From NCBI GenBank assembly GCA_036346205.1, contig JARFJB010001963.1:1567501-1631500 (forward strand): DNA of 64,000 nucleotides. Direction: 5' to 3'. The notes beneath the pieces were generated by a model. The model was not told the DNA's origin. It worked only from the letters and a program-made list of their open reading frames with translations, and made no database searches. This DNA is from Vesta saturnalis (lineage: Eukaryota > Arthropoda > Insecta > Coleoptera > Lampyridae). A program made the position numbers and the translations under genes. Positions 10,369-19,396 of the stretch are shown piece by piece. Position 1 is the stretch's first letter; every line of letters starts with the position of its first letter.

Positions 10369-12324
10369 GTTTACACAATTTCTATAATACTATCTATCCG
10401 CTACAAGCTTGTAATCGTATATTTATATTTATTTTTATACAAATTGTAACGTCTCCATAACAATTACAGTTATTGTCTTCAGTAAAAGTTAAAAAAAAAA
10501 TAATCTAAACTTATTTTAGTAAAATAAAATAAATTATGATTCCGCAGTTGGCTTTTTCAAATACGCTAACATAACTATTGTAGTAGCCATTTGTGTTTCC
10601 ATACTTCACATATCTATTTTATAGCTTAATAATTTTTTTAAAAACCATTATCATTTATTCAGGATGATAACTGTAATGTTATCGAAACGATTAAATTTGA
10701 ATAAAAAGAATTAAAATACACGATTACAAACCCAAAATATAATTGTATTAATTACGAATAATAATCGTGAAAGTTTGTATTTTCACAAAACGTAACTTAA
10801 TCCTAATTAAAATATATTAAAAAAAAAACGATATAAATTGTACTGCAGACAAAAGGAAAAAGTTTTAAAACTTTTTATCGTAATTGGTGTGAATGGAAAC
10901 TTCTGGAGCGCATACTCTCATTCCGATCACGTATCTAAAACAACCGATTTAATTAATGTACAATGGAGGAAAAGTAAAGGAAATTTAGGTTCAAGAAAAT
11001 TACGGTATATGATTTTGAAAAGGTTAGCATGTCTATGTACAACTACTCATCACTTCTTACGGACGTTTTTATTGAATTTACGATTAATAATCAAACAACC
11101 TTGGCGTTCTTCTGTATTAAACTTCATTCAGTCGGATCAATCAACGACTAGATGAACTTTAAATTGGTCTACCGTGTTACATAAAATTCAATGTTTTATC
11201 GATTCTGGTTTTATCGTCTTAAAACTTTTAGAGGGATTTTCTATCTTAATTGTTTGTTCATTATCACCTTTTGAAATTTATTTTTATATTCTTTTCTTTT
11301 AAAACAGCTTTCTTTATAAAAGTATAGATATAAAAACAAAAATGAAATATCGTTACGTGTTACAAGATTATGTAACAAAAGAAAGTGGAAAATTGGAAAA
11401 ATTGTTACATCGGTATCAATTACAATATCGCGAAGTTCTATAATTTTATACGTGCTAGACTGACAATTCATAAAATTTTTCTTATTTTCTTCATAATAAA
11501 ATTTGAAATAAAAATTTTAGTGACAGTTACAGTTACTTCAACTTCGTATGAAACATTAAATTTTGTGTTCTAAAAGAAACAATGTGAGTAATTCAATCAA
11601 CTGTACTTCGACCATGCTGGTCTCGATTTTAAGTATGAAGTTTTTCTACGTTCTCAGTTACAATTTTCAGTAAATTTTCTTCTTTTAACAATTTCTTGAA
11701 AGCAAATAAGCATACAAGAACTTAAATAAACAAACATAAATTAAAAATAATAAATGATATTTCTAGGTCATTGAAATTAATTGTAAACAACGAAAACTTT
11801 CGCCAGGCTACGTTCTAATTTCATAAAATAAATCGGTTTTTCTATTTTGCGTTTATAAATAATAAGTCCATTATGAAACCCAAATGGGTTTTACAACGTT
11901 TCACTTTATGAAACTGAACATTTTGACGTTGGGAACTTATGCTCATAACTGCGCTGATTGGTAGATACCGTTACTACTGACAATGACAATGTTGTCAACA
12001 TGTTTTCACAAAAAAAAAAAACTATTTGTAATTTTTCTCTGTATTCTGAATTAAATATACATAAATATCTGGCGTGGAATAACTTTCCAACTTTCAAAGT
12101 CGAAATTAAAAGAAATTAATAATTTTAAAAATAAGAGTTTAGGTTAATATGCAACTTCCGTTTTAATACGTTCATGACCAAAATAGGCAACATTGTAAAA
12201 ACAAAATCAATAGTCTATGTCAAACAGACGTTTAAACCTTCGTATCAGTTAGAGGTTAATAGATATTATAGATGTTAACTTAAAACAAAATCCGAAGAAT
12301 CCTGCTTCCATAAACTATCAAAAA
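10369..12324. other. Mostly unexplained AT-rich stretch
   Basis: The longest ORF (about 10838-11155, plus) has no domain features and begins at a non-standard codon. Short ORFs near 11241-11573 and 11906-12097 look like chance frames. No element ends or repeat arrays were recognised. Confidence 0.5.
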
Positions 12325-12392
12325 TAAGAAAATGTAAACTTTCACCATTGTCACACATAATAAAATACTTATCTTTTTTGGGTTCTTTTAAT
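12325..12392 (-). pseudogene. Short errantivirus reverse-transcriptase relic
   Basis: This stretch matches bases about 32027-32082, inside the errantivirus pol relic, with few differences (shared AATGTAAACTTTC, CCATT, TCACACATAATAAAATAC, TTTTTTGGGTT). It has the same orientation and therefore comes from the RT coding region of the same family. Only about 65 bases remain. Confidence 0.6.
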
Positions 12393-12419
12393 GGTGTATT
12401 TTAAATTATACAATAGTAG

Positions 12420-13425
12420 TAATACTACTGTACTTCTGATCCACTTTTGTCACTAGATTTGTCACCAGATCTAGAAAAAGTCACCAGAAAAGTCACTAGA
12501 TTTCTAGGTTGGTAACATTGCCTATTTGAAGGGGTGCTAAGTGAAGGCCACGTTGTTGGTAACGGTCCCTGCTAAGGCCACGTGTTAGGTTGGTAACCCT
12601 GCTAAGTCAAGGTCAAAGGTAAAATAGAAGTTGCAAGGTAATCAAAAATAGTATTCAAGGTCGAAGACTTACGGTGGTGTCATATTTCTATAGTATGCCG
12701 ATCCTGGACCAGTTCAAGGTCACCCATGTAAATCTTATGGGGATTTATTTCAAGGTCGAGTGAGTTTCTCGTTATGCCAGAACGCGCTCCACGCATGTTT
12801 TTGGCGGATTTAAATTTCACTCGCCCTCTGGTGGTGAAATCAAGCTTTTGGAGCTCAAGGTCGAACTTTAAGCGGAGATTTAAAATGTAGTTGGTCAAAG
12901 CTAAAAAATTGCAAGGTAATCATAAATCAAAAATAGTTTTGAAGGTTATTGACTTGCGGTGGTGTCATATAACATTTCTTAGAAATATAAAAAGGCTAAA
13001 AATAGAAGTTGCAAGGTAATCATAAATCTAAAAATAGTTTTAAAGGTCAAAGGTTATTGACCTATGGTGGTGTCATATTACATTTCTTAGAAATATAAAA
13101 AGGTCAAGGTGAAAAGCTAAAAATAGAAGTTGCAAGGTATTCATAAATCTAAAAATAGTTTTGAAGGTCAAAGGTTATTGACTTGCGGTGGTGTCATATT
13201 TCTTAGAAATATAAGGTAAGTAAGCTAAAAATAGAAATTGCAAGGTAATCATAAATCTAAAAATAGTTTTCAAGGTCAAAGGTTATTGACCTACGCTGGT
13301 GTCATATTTCTTAGAAATATAAAAAGGTGAAAAGCTAAAATAGAAATTGCAAGGTAATCATAAATCTAAGAATATAATTTTCAAGGTCAAACTTTTAGGG
13401 AAATATAAATTTTGGAGCTGATCAT
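12420..13425 (+). repeat. Tandem repeat array (~108-116 bp units) with receptor- and STAT-like motifs
   Basis: The first part (12420-12660) has clustered GTCACYAGA and GCTAAG..AAGGCCACG phrases. From about 12610 a unit repeats: GCTAAAAATAGAAGTTGC, AAGGTAATCATAAATC, AAAAATAGTTTT, AAGGTCAAAGGTTATTGAC, GGTGGTGTCATA, TTTCTTAGAAATATAAA. The TTCTTAGAA core recurs at 12976, 13084, 13200 and 13308 (steps 108, 116, 108). AGGTCAAAGGTTA is complete in three units. The array ends about 90 bases before the TATA box at 13511. Whether it belongs to the Polinton next to it is unknown. Confidence 0.8.
12823..12836 (-). promoter_or_regulatory. CTCF-type motif (candidate)
   Basis: The minus strand reads CCACCAGAGGGCGA, matching CCASYAGRKGGC exactly. 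It lies in a diverged early unit of the tandem array. With the site at 677-692 it is the second exact core match in the window, and both are on the minus strand. Binding is inferred only. Confidence 0.4.
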
Positions 13426-13510
13426 CATCATATTATATTTCTAGTCAAGGTCAAAAGTAGGTATTTAACAAGTTTAAGCATGTTGTAATATGTAGGACGC
13501 ATATTTCTTA

Positions 13511-13544
13511 TATAAATTGCAGCGAGCTGTATGTTGAGATCAGT
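13511..13544 (+). promoter_or_regulatory. Canonical TATA/initiator core promoter
   Basis: TATAAA at 13511-13516 is followed by GATCAGTC, whose A (13542) lies exactly 31 bases after the first T. This is the insect TATA-Inr arrangement with a TCAGT initiator. It faces the leftmost Polinton ORFs and sits just downstream of the tandem array. A perfect 14-bp palindrome CTCGATATATCGAG (13627-13640) lies between the start site and the first ATG. Confidence 0.65.
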
Positions 13545-13659
13545 CTGCAGCACCTTAATTGTTAAATATGGAATTAACAGGGTTAAATCAAAGCACCTAT
13601 TGCAAACCCTTTAAAATGCGTGCGAGCTCGATATATCGAGAAAGTATAAAGTAACGAAT

Positions 13660-13866
13660 ATGGATATAATTAATACTAAGTATGGTGAACGTATAGTGAT
13701 AGAAACGGGTGATTTTAAATGTGTATTGCCGGAACGCTTTTATGTGTATTTCAAAAAAGAAGAAAAACGAATTGAAGAATTTAAAACACTCCTAAACACG
13801 AAGGATGTGTTTATAAGTAGTTTGGGTGCAGCTGGCAAAACAACAAACATAACATTTTCTTTTTAA
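13660..13866 (+). CDS. Small Polinton-associated protein (~68 aa)
   Basis: Starts at an ATG in a favourable context (GAATATGG) 118 bases after the predicted transcription start. The protein contains TKYGERIVIETGDFKCVLPERF. This resembles a short family often found in insect genomes near Polintons, whose members carry a T-K-F/Y-G-x-x-I/V-V-x-E...LPKRF pattern. I recall the pattern but cannot name a function; a small OB-like fold is only a guess. Most relatives I recall are longer at the N-terminus, so this copy may be shortened or start from an upstream exon. Confidence 0.5.
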   Translation: MDIINTKYGERIVIETGDFKCVLPERFYVYFKKEEKRIEEFKTLLNTKDVFISSLGAAGKTTNITFSF

Positions 13867-13958
13867 TAGTAGCACCCCCACCATATGTAAAATTGAAATA
13901 CTAGAATTATTTTCTTAAACAGTGTTTAGTCATAGTGAAATTGTGAGCAAGTAAAGTC

Positions 13959-14885
13959 ATGCAAGTAGCAATAAAATCATTTCTGGAACGATCGAAACTC
14001 AGAAGTTCACCGTTACATATGGATACCTCACATCATTGTAGTAACAATCTGAATAATAATTTAACATTTTGTTGTTGGTGCTGTCAAAATAGTGATGGTA
14101 GTAGTAGTAAAAATGAAGAGAAACATGATGAAGGTTATTCTTCTGCTAAGACTGACTGGACATCATCATTTCAATATAAGGATAAAGTGTATAAACAAGC
14201 AGCTAAGGAATACTTAATCGATTGTACTTATTATAAACTATCGAACGATACCATCATGCAAAACATCTGGAAATTGATACAGTACACACCTCAACCTTGC
14301 ACCAGTGGTGCGTATTGGTGTGGTAATTGTGATCAAAGCAATAATGTGGTGTTGGATATGAAGGAATGGAATGAGCTTCTAAGATGGCATTCGTATGTAG
14401 AATTACAATTTTTCCGATCCCAAGAAATTGAAAATGAAATTGATTGGTCAAATGTAAACGAAGAAGAAGATATAATCTATGATCAACATTATGAATCTCT
14501 ATCTAGTAATCTTGGTATTTATTACAATTGGGAATTAATTAAAGGATATGACAGAATTTTGAAAACTGTTATGATAGAAAACTACAAGTGCTGTTCTTGC
14601 ACATTCAACTCACATAGTATAGAAGAACTATTCAATTTAAAGGATATAGTAAGCTATAGATTGGAATTTCTTGAATCTTACAATCTGGTGTGTTTTTATG
14701 AAAAGTTCATACAGCAAGTTGTTGACTACCGTCGTTTTCGTGAGAGAGAATTCGGTGATGATGACATTTATAAAGATATTGATGATGTTATAAATGCTAA
14801 GTATAATATTAATTCACATAACACTGTATGTTTAATGGAAATTTTGTATTATCGTCCTGCTTATCTAATGTATAGCATTTACTGA
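13959..14885 (+). CDS. Unrecognised cysteine-containing Polinton gene (308 aa)
   Basis: A full-length open frame from an ATG at 13959 to TGA at 14883, the longest unbroken gene of the element. Cysteine pairs appear near residues 38-42 (CCWCC), 114-124 (C...WCGNC) and 211-214 (CCSC), suggesting metal binding or disulphides, but the spacing fits no zinc-finger class I know. The C-terminal third is rich in aromatic and acidic residues. The stop codon overlaps a polyadenylation signal (TGAATAAA), so transcription probably ends here. It lies between the small TKYGER protein and the ATPase. It is too short for, and does not resemble, a Polinton major capsid protein. Confidence 0.6.
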   Translation: MQVAIKSFLERSKLRSSPLHMDTSHHCSNNLNNNLTFCCWCCQNSDGSSSKNEEKHDEGYSSAKTDWTSSFQYKDKVYKQAAKEYLIDCTYYKLSNDTIMQNIWKLIQYTPQPCTSGAYWCGNCDQSNNVVLDMKEWNELLRWHSYVELQFFRSQEIENEIDWSNVNEEEDIIYDQHYESLSSNLGIYYNWELIKGYDRILKTVMIENYKCCSCTFNSHSIEELFNLKDIVSYRLEFLESYNLVCFYEKFIQQVVDYRRFREREFGDDDIYKDIDDVINAKYNINSHNTVCLMEILYYRPAYLMYSIY

Positions 14886-15045
14886 ATAAAGAAATAACTA
14901 TGATTTGTTTTTCTCAATTTAGGTATAAATACCCCCTTCTATCCATCCATGTAAACAATGCTAGTTAAGAAGCGAAAATCATATCAGTTTAGTCCTTTAG
15001 TCCTCCAAAATTTCTCAAAAGTAAAAAAAAAAAAAATATAACATA

Positions 15046-15070
<25 letters not shown>
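15046..15070. repeat. Short (TA)n tract
   Basis: About 12 TA units in the gap upstream of the ATPase ATG. Confidence 0.8.
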
Positions 15071-15076
<6 letters not shown>

Positions 15077-15118
15077 GATGTTGTAATTATTCGTTTAGTT
15101 TTATTTCATCCATCAAAG

Positions 15119-15804
15119 ATGAAAGTAGTTGCTCAGAAACAAAAACTCCCAATTCAAAATCATGACGTTGACGACGAAAAGTCTATTACTTCAAAACATG
15201 GTGATTTACTTCCTAATAGTATACGTGGTATTATATGTGGTCCCTCCAATTGCGGTAAAACAAACGCAATGATCAGTCTGCTTACTGAAAAAAATGGTTT
15301 GAAATTTAAACATGTATACGTATACTCTAAGTCATTGAATCAAAACAAGTACAAACTTTTACAGGAAATCTTACTTCCAATGAAGGACATAGGTTACTTT
15401 ACCTTCAGCGACAATCAAAATGTGATTGAGCCTAATTGTGCAAAATCAAACTCTATTTTTATCTTCGATGATATCGCTTGTGAAAAGCAAAATAATATAA
15501 GGGCATATTTTTCTATGGGTAGGCATAACGATATTGACTGTTTCTACTTGAGTCAAACTTACAGTAAAATTCCAAAGCAATTAATTCGTGATAATGCGAA
15601 TCTAATTATATTATTTGAGCAAGATGAATTAAACTTAAAACATGCGTATGAGGATCATATAAGTCCCACCATAAGCATGAAATTGTTTCGGGACATGTGT
15701 TCAAAGTGTTGGGTGATCCATTTGGTTTCATGGTCATAAACAAGGATGCTGAAGTTAATAATGGTCGCTATAGGAAAGGATTTGATGAATATATAATACC
15801 TTAA
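15119..15804 (+). CDS. A32/FtsK-HerA-like packaging ATPase (frame broken near 15710)
   Basis: Genome-packaging ATPase of Polintons, related to poxvirus A32 and FtsK/HerA ATPases; it is thought to drive DNA into capsids. A Walker A motif GPSNCGKT is at about residues 41-48, and a Walker B stretch SIFIFDDIA at about 113-121. The segment FYLSQTYSKIPKQLIRDNAN matches the conserved sensor-type region of the family. The main frame ends at 15739. The conserved C-terminal portion continues in another frame to a stop at 15802-15804, the break lying in a short G run near 15710. The family is usually 200-250 aa, which fits. Finding a packaging ATPase without capsid genes is odd. Confidence 0.85.
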
Positions 15805-15963
15805 ACTGGTTTCAGTAGTAACTGATCTGTTTAGGTATTAACAGCTATCTGTTTAGTGTAAACAGCTACCTGTTCAAGGTGAACCGGTACCTGTTTGTCG
15901 CAACAGCTACCTGTTCATGGTAAACGGGTACCTGTTCATTAAATCCGTTTTGGTATATAAGGC

Positions 15964-16017
<54 letters not shown>

Positions 16018-16130
16018 CCTTAAACCGCATTCAGCAGTTTAGTAGTAACTGATCTGTTTAGGTATTAACAGCTATCTGTTTAGTGCAAACAGCTACCTGT
16101 TCAAGGTGAACCGGTACCTGTTTGTCGCAA
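15792..16130 (+). promoter_or_regulatory. Palindromic iterons at ~21-bp spacing, partly duplicated around (TA)n
   Basis: Fourteen-base imperfect palindromes of the form AACNGNTANCTGTT start at 15840, 15861, 15882, 15902 and 15923, spaced 20-21 bp, that is two helical turns. After a TATATAA near 15953 and a (TA)n tract (15966-16014), about 112 bases of the same region repeat directly. Three more palindromes follow at 16067, 16088 and 16109. The second copy ends exactly at the ATG of the next gene (16130), where the first copy has a different base after GTCGCAA. The units CTACCTG are the reverse of CAGGTAG, the insect Zelda/TAGteam motif. The region is probably a promoter or operator; an origin is an alternative. 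Confidence 0.7.
15966..16014. repeat. (TA)n microsatellite between the two iteron copies
   Basis: About 24 TA units separating the two direct copies of the palindrome region. Confidence 0.95.
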
Positions 16131-17219
16131 TGGACAACAAGGAGAGGATATTAAAGAAAAAAATTATTCAGGCTCGTAAAATAATACGGCAGAAGTATAA
16201 CAGTATTAAGACTGCTCGCATTGATAATGAAAGAACATTCGAAAATACTTATAAGCCTTTAATAGAACCTCTAACTGAAATAGTAAATAAAATCGATAAA
16301 AAAACACATAAAAAGGAGGAGGTCATTGATGTTAAACCTAAAAAACTACCCGTATTCATATTTCCAAGGAAGCATGCTACTATCCCCACTAGCCCGCTAG
16401 CTCAAGTTCAACGGACCCCAGGTCTCACTCCATTAGGTGATTCAAGTAAGGGTGCTACTAGTCCACTAGCTCAGCTTCCGTTTTTTCAAAGAAATCCTCC
16501 CCCAAGTCTTCCATCTTTCTTAGAAACATCCGTCATGGGAGAGATTAATACTGGGAGGAAGAAGAAGAACTGTCTAGTATCGCAGATGATTCCCATAATG
16601 AACCCATCTCAGAAGAATTTCTCGAGCAGTACAATGAATTGCCACGTATATATGTTGAACGTATTTTAAAGAATGCTGAAGGTGATATTGATCATACGTA
16701 TGGAGTCCACTATGATACCAAAACTGATAAATGGACAATTGGTAATACACCCATCGCAATTAAAGGAGACGATATAATTATTAAAGGTGTCACGTATAAA
16801 GGGACTCCTGGATTATATGATCTGCTTATTATGAATGAACCCGACTTAAGTCTAGTAAAGTCAACAGATAGAAAAAATATAGAACTATTTTAGAGGCTAC
16901 GAATGTAGTAAGGCGTGATTATGACGTAAGTGCACAGATTCGAGGAAGCCGCAGCAAAAGTATACACAAATAATCAAACCCTTGCTGTCATCATCACCCA
17001 CCACAACCAAGGGAGGAGGTGGAGCTATGTTTTTAAGGAATTAACAAACAGACCCATTGAATATAAATATTGGAATGATATACATGAACTAATTCGTGAT
17101 CTGGAAGTATTGTGGGCAGAAAAATTAGCGGAAACACAGGTGTTGTAAATGACATAATATCAATTGTAGAAGAACTATATGAAGATGGATACATTGAAAA
17201 ACCGAACAACCGCTTTTAA
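16130..17219 (+). pseudogene. DUF8207-type Polinton protein, frame-broken
   Basis: Starts at an ATG in good context (GCAATGG). The N-terminal about 70 residues are basic and helical (ERILKKKIIQARKIIRQKYN), followed by a Pro-rich linker. In a second frame comes the conserved core YVERILKNAEGDIDHTYGVHY, TIGNTPIAIKGDDIII and KGTPGLYDLLI. In further frames come the late motif EYKYWNDIHELIRDLEVLW and an end resembling NEIISIIEELRE-x-G-Y-I. These blocks in this order are those of DUF8207 proteins, abundant in insect genomes near Polinton integrases. At least three frame changes or stops lie near 16555, 16893 and 17130. Function is unknown. It directly follows the iteron promoter. Confidence 0.75.
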
Positions 17220-17264
17220 ACAATATAAATGAGAATGCATTGATGTCGACATATCACAACTAAA

Positions 17265-17702
17265 ATGCCCCTTGACAAATTTGGACGTTCATATGTCCAG
17301 TATCAATTAAAGAAACTAGCTCCTCAGTTTAAACAGATTGATGCTAATCAATTTGATATTGAGAATAAGAGACTCAGCAATGTGGCCAATCCCATAGATC
17401 CTCAAGATGTCATCACTAGGCAATATTATGTATCAACAAGGTTTGATTTGGATGGAAATCGTTTGACACAGTTGGCTGACCCTGAAGAAGATGGTGATGC
17501 TATAAATAAAGGATACCTTGATTTCTGTTTACAAGCAGTTCGGAACACTTTCAAAGGAAACGCCAACGCTTATCTAGCGCTGGAGGAAAAACTACATCAA
17601 CTTAAAGAAATTGTAGATAAATTGGCACCATGTCCAAATTACAACTCGTCAACGAATTGCACAAACCTGCACGAAAAAATTTTAAACGAAGGCGAACAAT
17701 AA
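17265..17702 (+). CDS. Fibre-like protein with RL-x3-A-x-P repeats (145 aa)
   Basis: Begins MPLDKFGRSYVQ. Residues about 35-55 (NKRLSNVANPIDPQDVITRQ) and 64-82 (NRLTQLADPEEDGDAINKGY) are two copies of a repeat, R-L-x3-A-D/N-P-x4-D-x-I-x-x-x-Y. It resembles the shaft and collar repeats of phage-type tail-fibre and other trimeric fibre proteins. The end has a Cys pair (CPNYNSSTNC). A role as a minor structural or fibre protein of a Polinton particle is inferred from the repeat. Its last 73 bases overlap the start of the integrase in another frame. Confidence 0.55.
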   Translation: MPLDKFGRSYVQYQLKKLAPQFKQIDANQFDIENKRLSNVANPIDPQDVITRQYYVSTRFDLDGNRLTQLADPEEDGDAINKGYLDFCLQAVRNTFKGNANAYLALEEKLHQLKEIVDKLAPCPNYNSSTNCTNLHEKILNEGEQ

Positions 17703-18531
17703 TTAGAGGTTTTGATGATCTTTGGCAAGCAGATTTAGCTGAATTTAACACATATGCCAAACAAAATAAGGGTTATAAGTATATATTAGTGGTCATCGAC
17801 TGTTTTTCGAAATACTTATGGACTAAAGGATTAAAACGAAAACAGGCCAAGAAGTTACCAAGGCCATGCAAACAATCTTCGAAAAAGGTCGGAAACCTAC
17901 CAATTTGCAGACAGATGCAGGAAAAGAATTCTACAATGAGCATTTTACTAAACTAATGCATCGTTATGGAGTCAATCATTACTCTACCTATAGCACAAAG
18001 AAGGCTGCAATTGCTGAACGTGTTATCAGAACCATTAAAGGTGCTCTATATAAGTCATTCAGCCTGCAAGGTAAATACAAATGGATTGATACAATTGATA
18101 CCATAACTATGGATTATAACAATCGTAAGCATAGAACTATTAGAATGAAGCCCAAAGATGTTGGTAATCATACAAAGCTAGAGGCTTACACTAACATAAA
18201 AATAATCGATAGGAATCGATATTCTGCGGGTGACATAGTACGAATCAGTAAATTTAAAAATATTTTCGCCAAAGGATACACACCCAATTGGTCTAGTGAA
18301 CTATTTAAGATTGTGAAAGTTCGCATTACTAACCCCACTACGTACATGCTGGAAGACATGAAGGGAAATCCTGTACTGGGAGGGTTTTATGAACATGAAT
18401 TACAAAAAACAAAGTACCCCGATGTATATCTAGTAGAAAAAGTGCTTCGCTCCAAGAATAATAAGTTATTCGTAAAATGGTGGGGATTGGATGAAAGATC
18501 ATGGATCAATAAGGATGATATTGTTTTATAA
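17630..18531 (+). CDS. Polinton RVE-family integrase with C-terminal chromodomain (one frame break)
   Basis: Retrovirus-type integrase that inserts the linear element DNA. It has the usual start LVNELHKPARKNFKRRR and then the three catalytic positions: Asp in WQADLAEF, Asp in LQTDAGKEF and Glu in AAIAERVIRT. A linker follows, and a C-terminal chromodomain of about 45 residues starts at YPDVYLVEKVLRSK and contains FVKWWGLDERSW, which could steer integration to modified histones. The frame changes once in an A-rich run near 17840, between the first and second catalytic Asp. All catalytic residues are otherwise kept. The start (CACCATGTCC) lies inside the fibre-like gene. Confidence 0.9.
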
Positions 18532-18667
18532 CATTTAACCTGTACTTTGTGAAACAAATTACTTATATTAGTTATATATAGTTTGTAGAAAAGGATGTAG
18601 CTCTTGGATGAAATAAAACACACACAAAAAATAATAGTATTTTATTTTTTAAATATTACATTTATTT

Positions 18668-19393
18668 TTAAAATTTCATTATCTTATAAAGTGAACCTAA
18701 AGTACTTCTATAATCACTTAAATTACTGGATGGCCATATACCCGAATCTGGCCCACACCTCCATCCCAAGCAGGAATTTGAATTTGTTTCACCTTTATTG
18801 ATGTTGTCTAGTATCCAGTAATAAATTTTGTGATGTTCCTCGTTTTCCCATGGTTGAAACTTATAGTTGATATTTTGTTCTAATAATATTTCAATCAAAA
18901 TATCGAGGCACTTGTAGTTAGCATAATATGCCGATTTCTCAATACATTCAGTTATAATAAATACAGTGTCCTTGTAAGCAATATTTTCTAACGTAGATTT
19001 AACATTTGTTGAATCATGAACCCTTAATAAATCATATAGATACATTTTAAGCGGTATGTCACCAAGTACACTCATATCGTCTAAGATCCTATCTACTTTA
19101 TCAAAAGTTAATGAATTGTAGCCTTTATCGGTACACAATTTCATAAAACTTTTAATGGTATCGTCTAATTTAATTTTTTTATCAAATAATGTCCTAATAA
19201 TAATTTCATTTGCACACTTTGAGTTTATAGCACACCAGTAAAAACACTCATCGGGAATAACAATATTTTGTAATATATTCAATATAAATGTATAGTTTTC
19301 AGGAGAGGTCAAAGAACGCTTCAGGTACTTTTTGTAGATTTGATCACTACTGCACTGCAGCTCTTCCTGCAAGTTGACTTGAAGACTGCTCAT
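18668..19393 (-). CDS. Unrecognised helical protein in same frame just after DNA polymerase (241 aa)
   Basis: An unbroken frame from ATG at 19393 to a stop at 18668. Predicted residues suggest repeated amphipathic helices (TFILNILQNIVIP, IIIRTLFDKKIKLDDTIKSF, CLDILIEILLEQN) with scattered Cys and no Walker, zinc or membrane motif. The repeated helix pattern is faintly reminiscent of ankyrin/HEAT-like folds, but no family is recognised. The polymerase TAA is at 19397-19399, only one codon before this ATG and in the same frame, so both probably lie on one mRNA, made by reinitiation or by readthrough giving a fusion. Confidence 0.6.
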   Translation of the reverse strand: MSSLQVNLQEELQCSSDQIYKKYLKRSLTSPENYTFILNILQNIVIPDECFYWCAINSKCANEIIIRTLFDKKIKLDDTIKSFMKLCTDKGYNSLTFDKVDRILDDMSVLGDIPLKMYLYDLLRVHDSTNVKSTLENIAYKDTVFIITECIEKSAYYANYKCLDILIEILLEQNINYKFQPWENEEHHKIYYWILDNINKGETNSNSCLGWRCGPDSGIWPSSNLSDYRSTLGSLYKIMKF

Positions 19394-19396
19394 TGT

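Noticed and set aside
13959..14885. Major capsid protein of the Polinton
   Set aside because: Far too short and Cys-rich; no jelly-roll-like pattern could be argued.
15840..15936. CRISPR-like array
   Set aside because: Regular spacing, but the units are palindromes with no unique spacers and the genome is eukaryotic.
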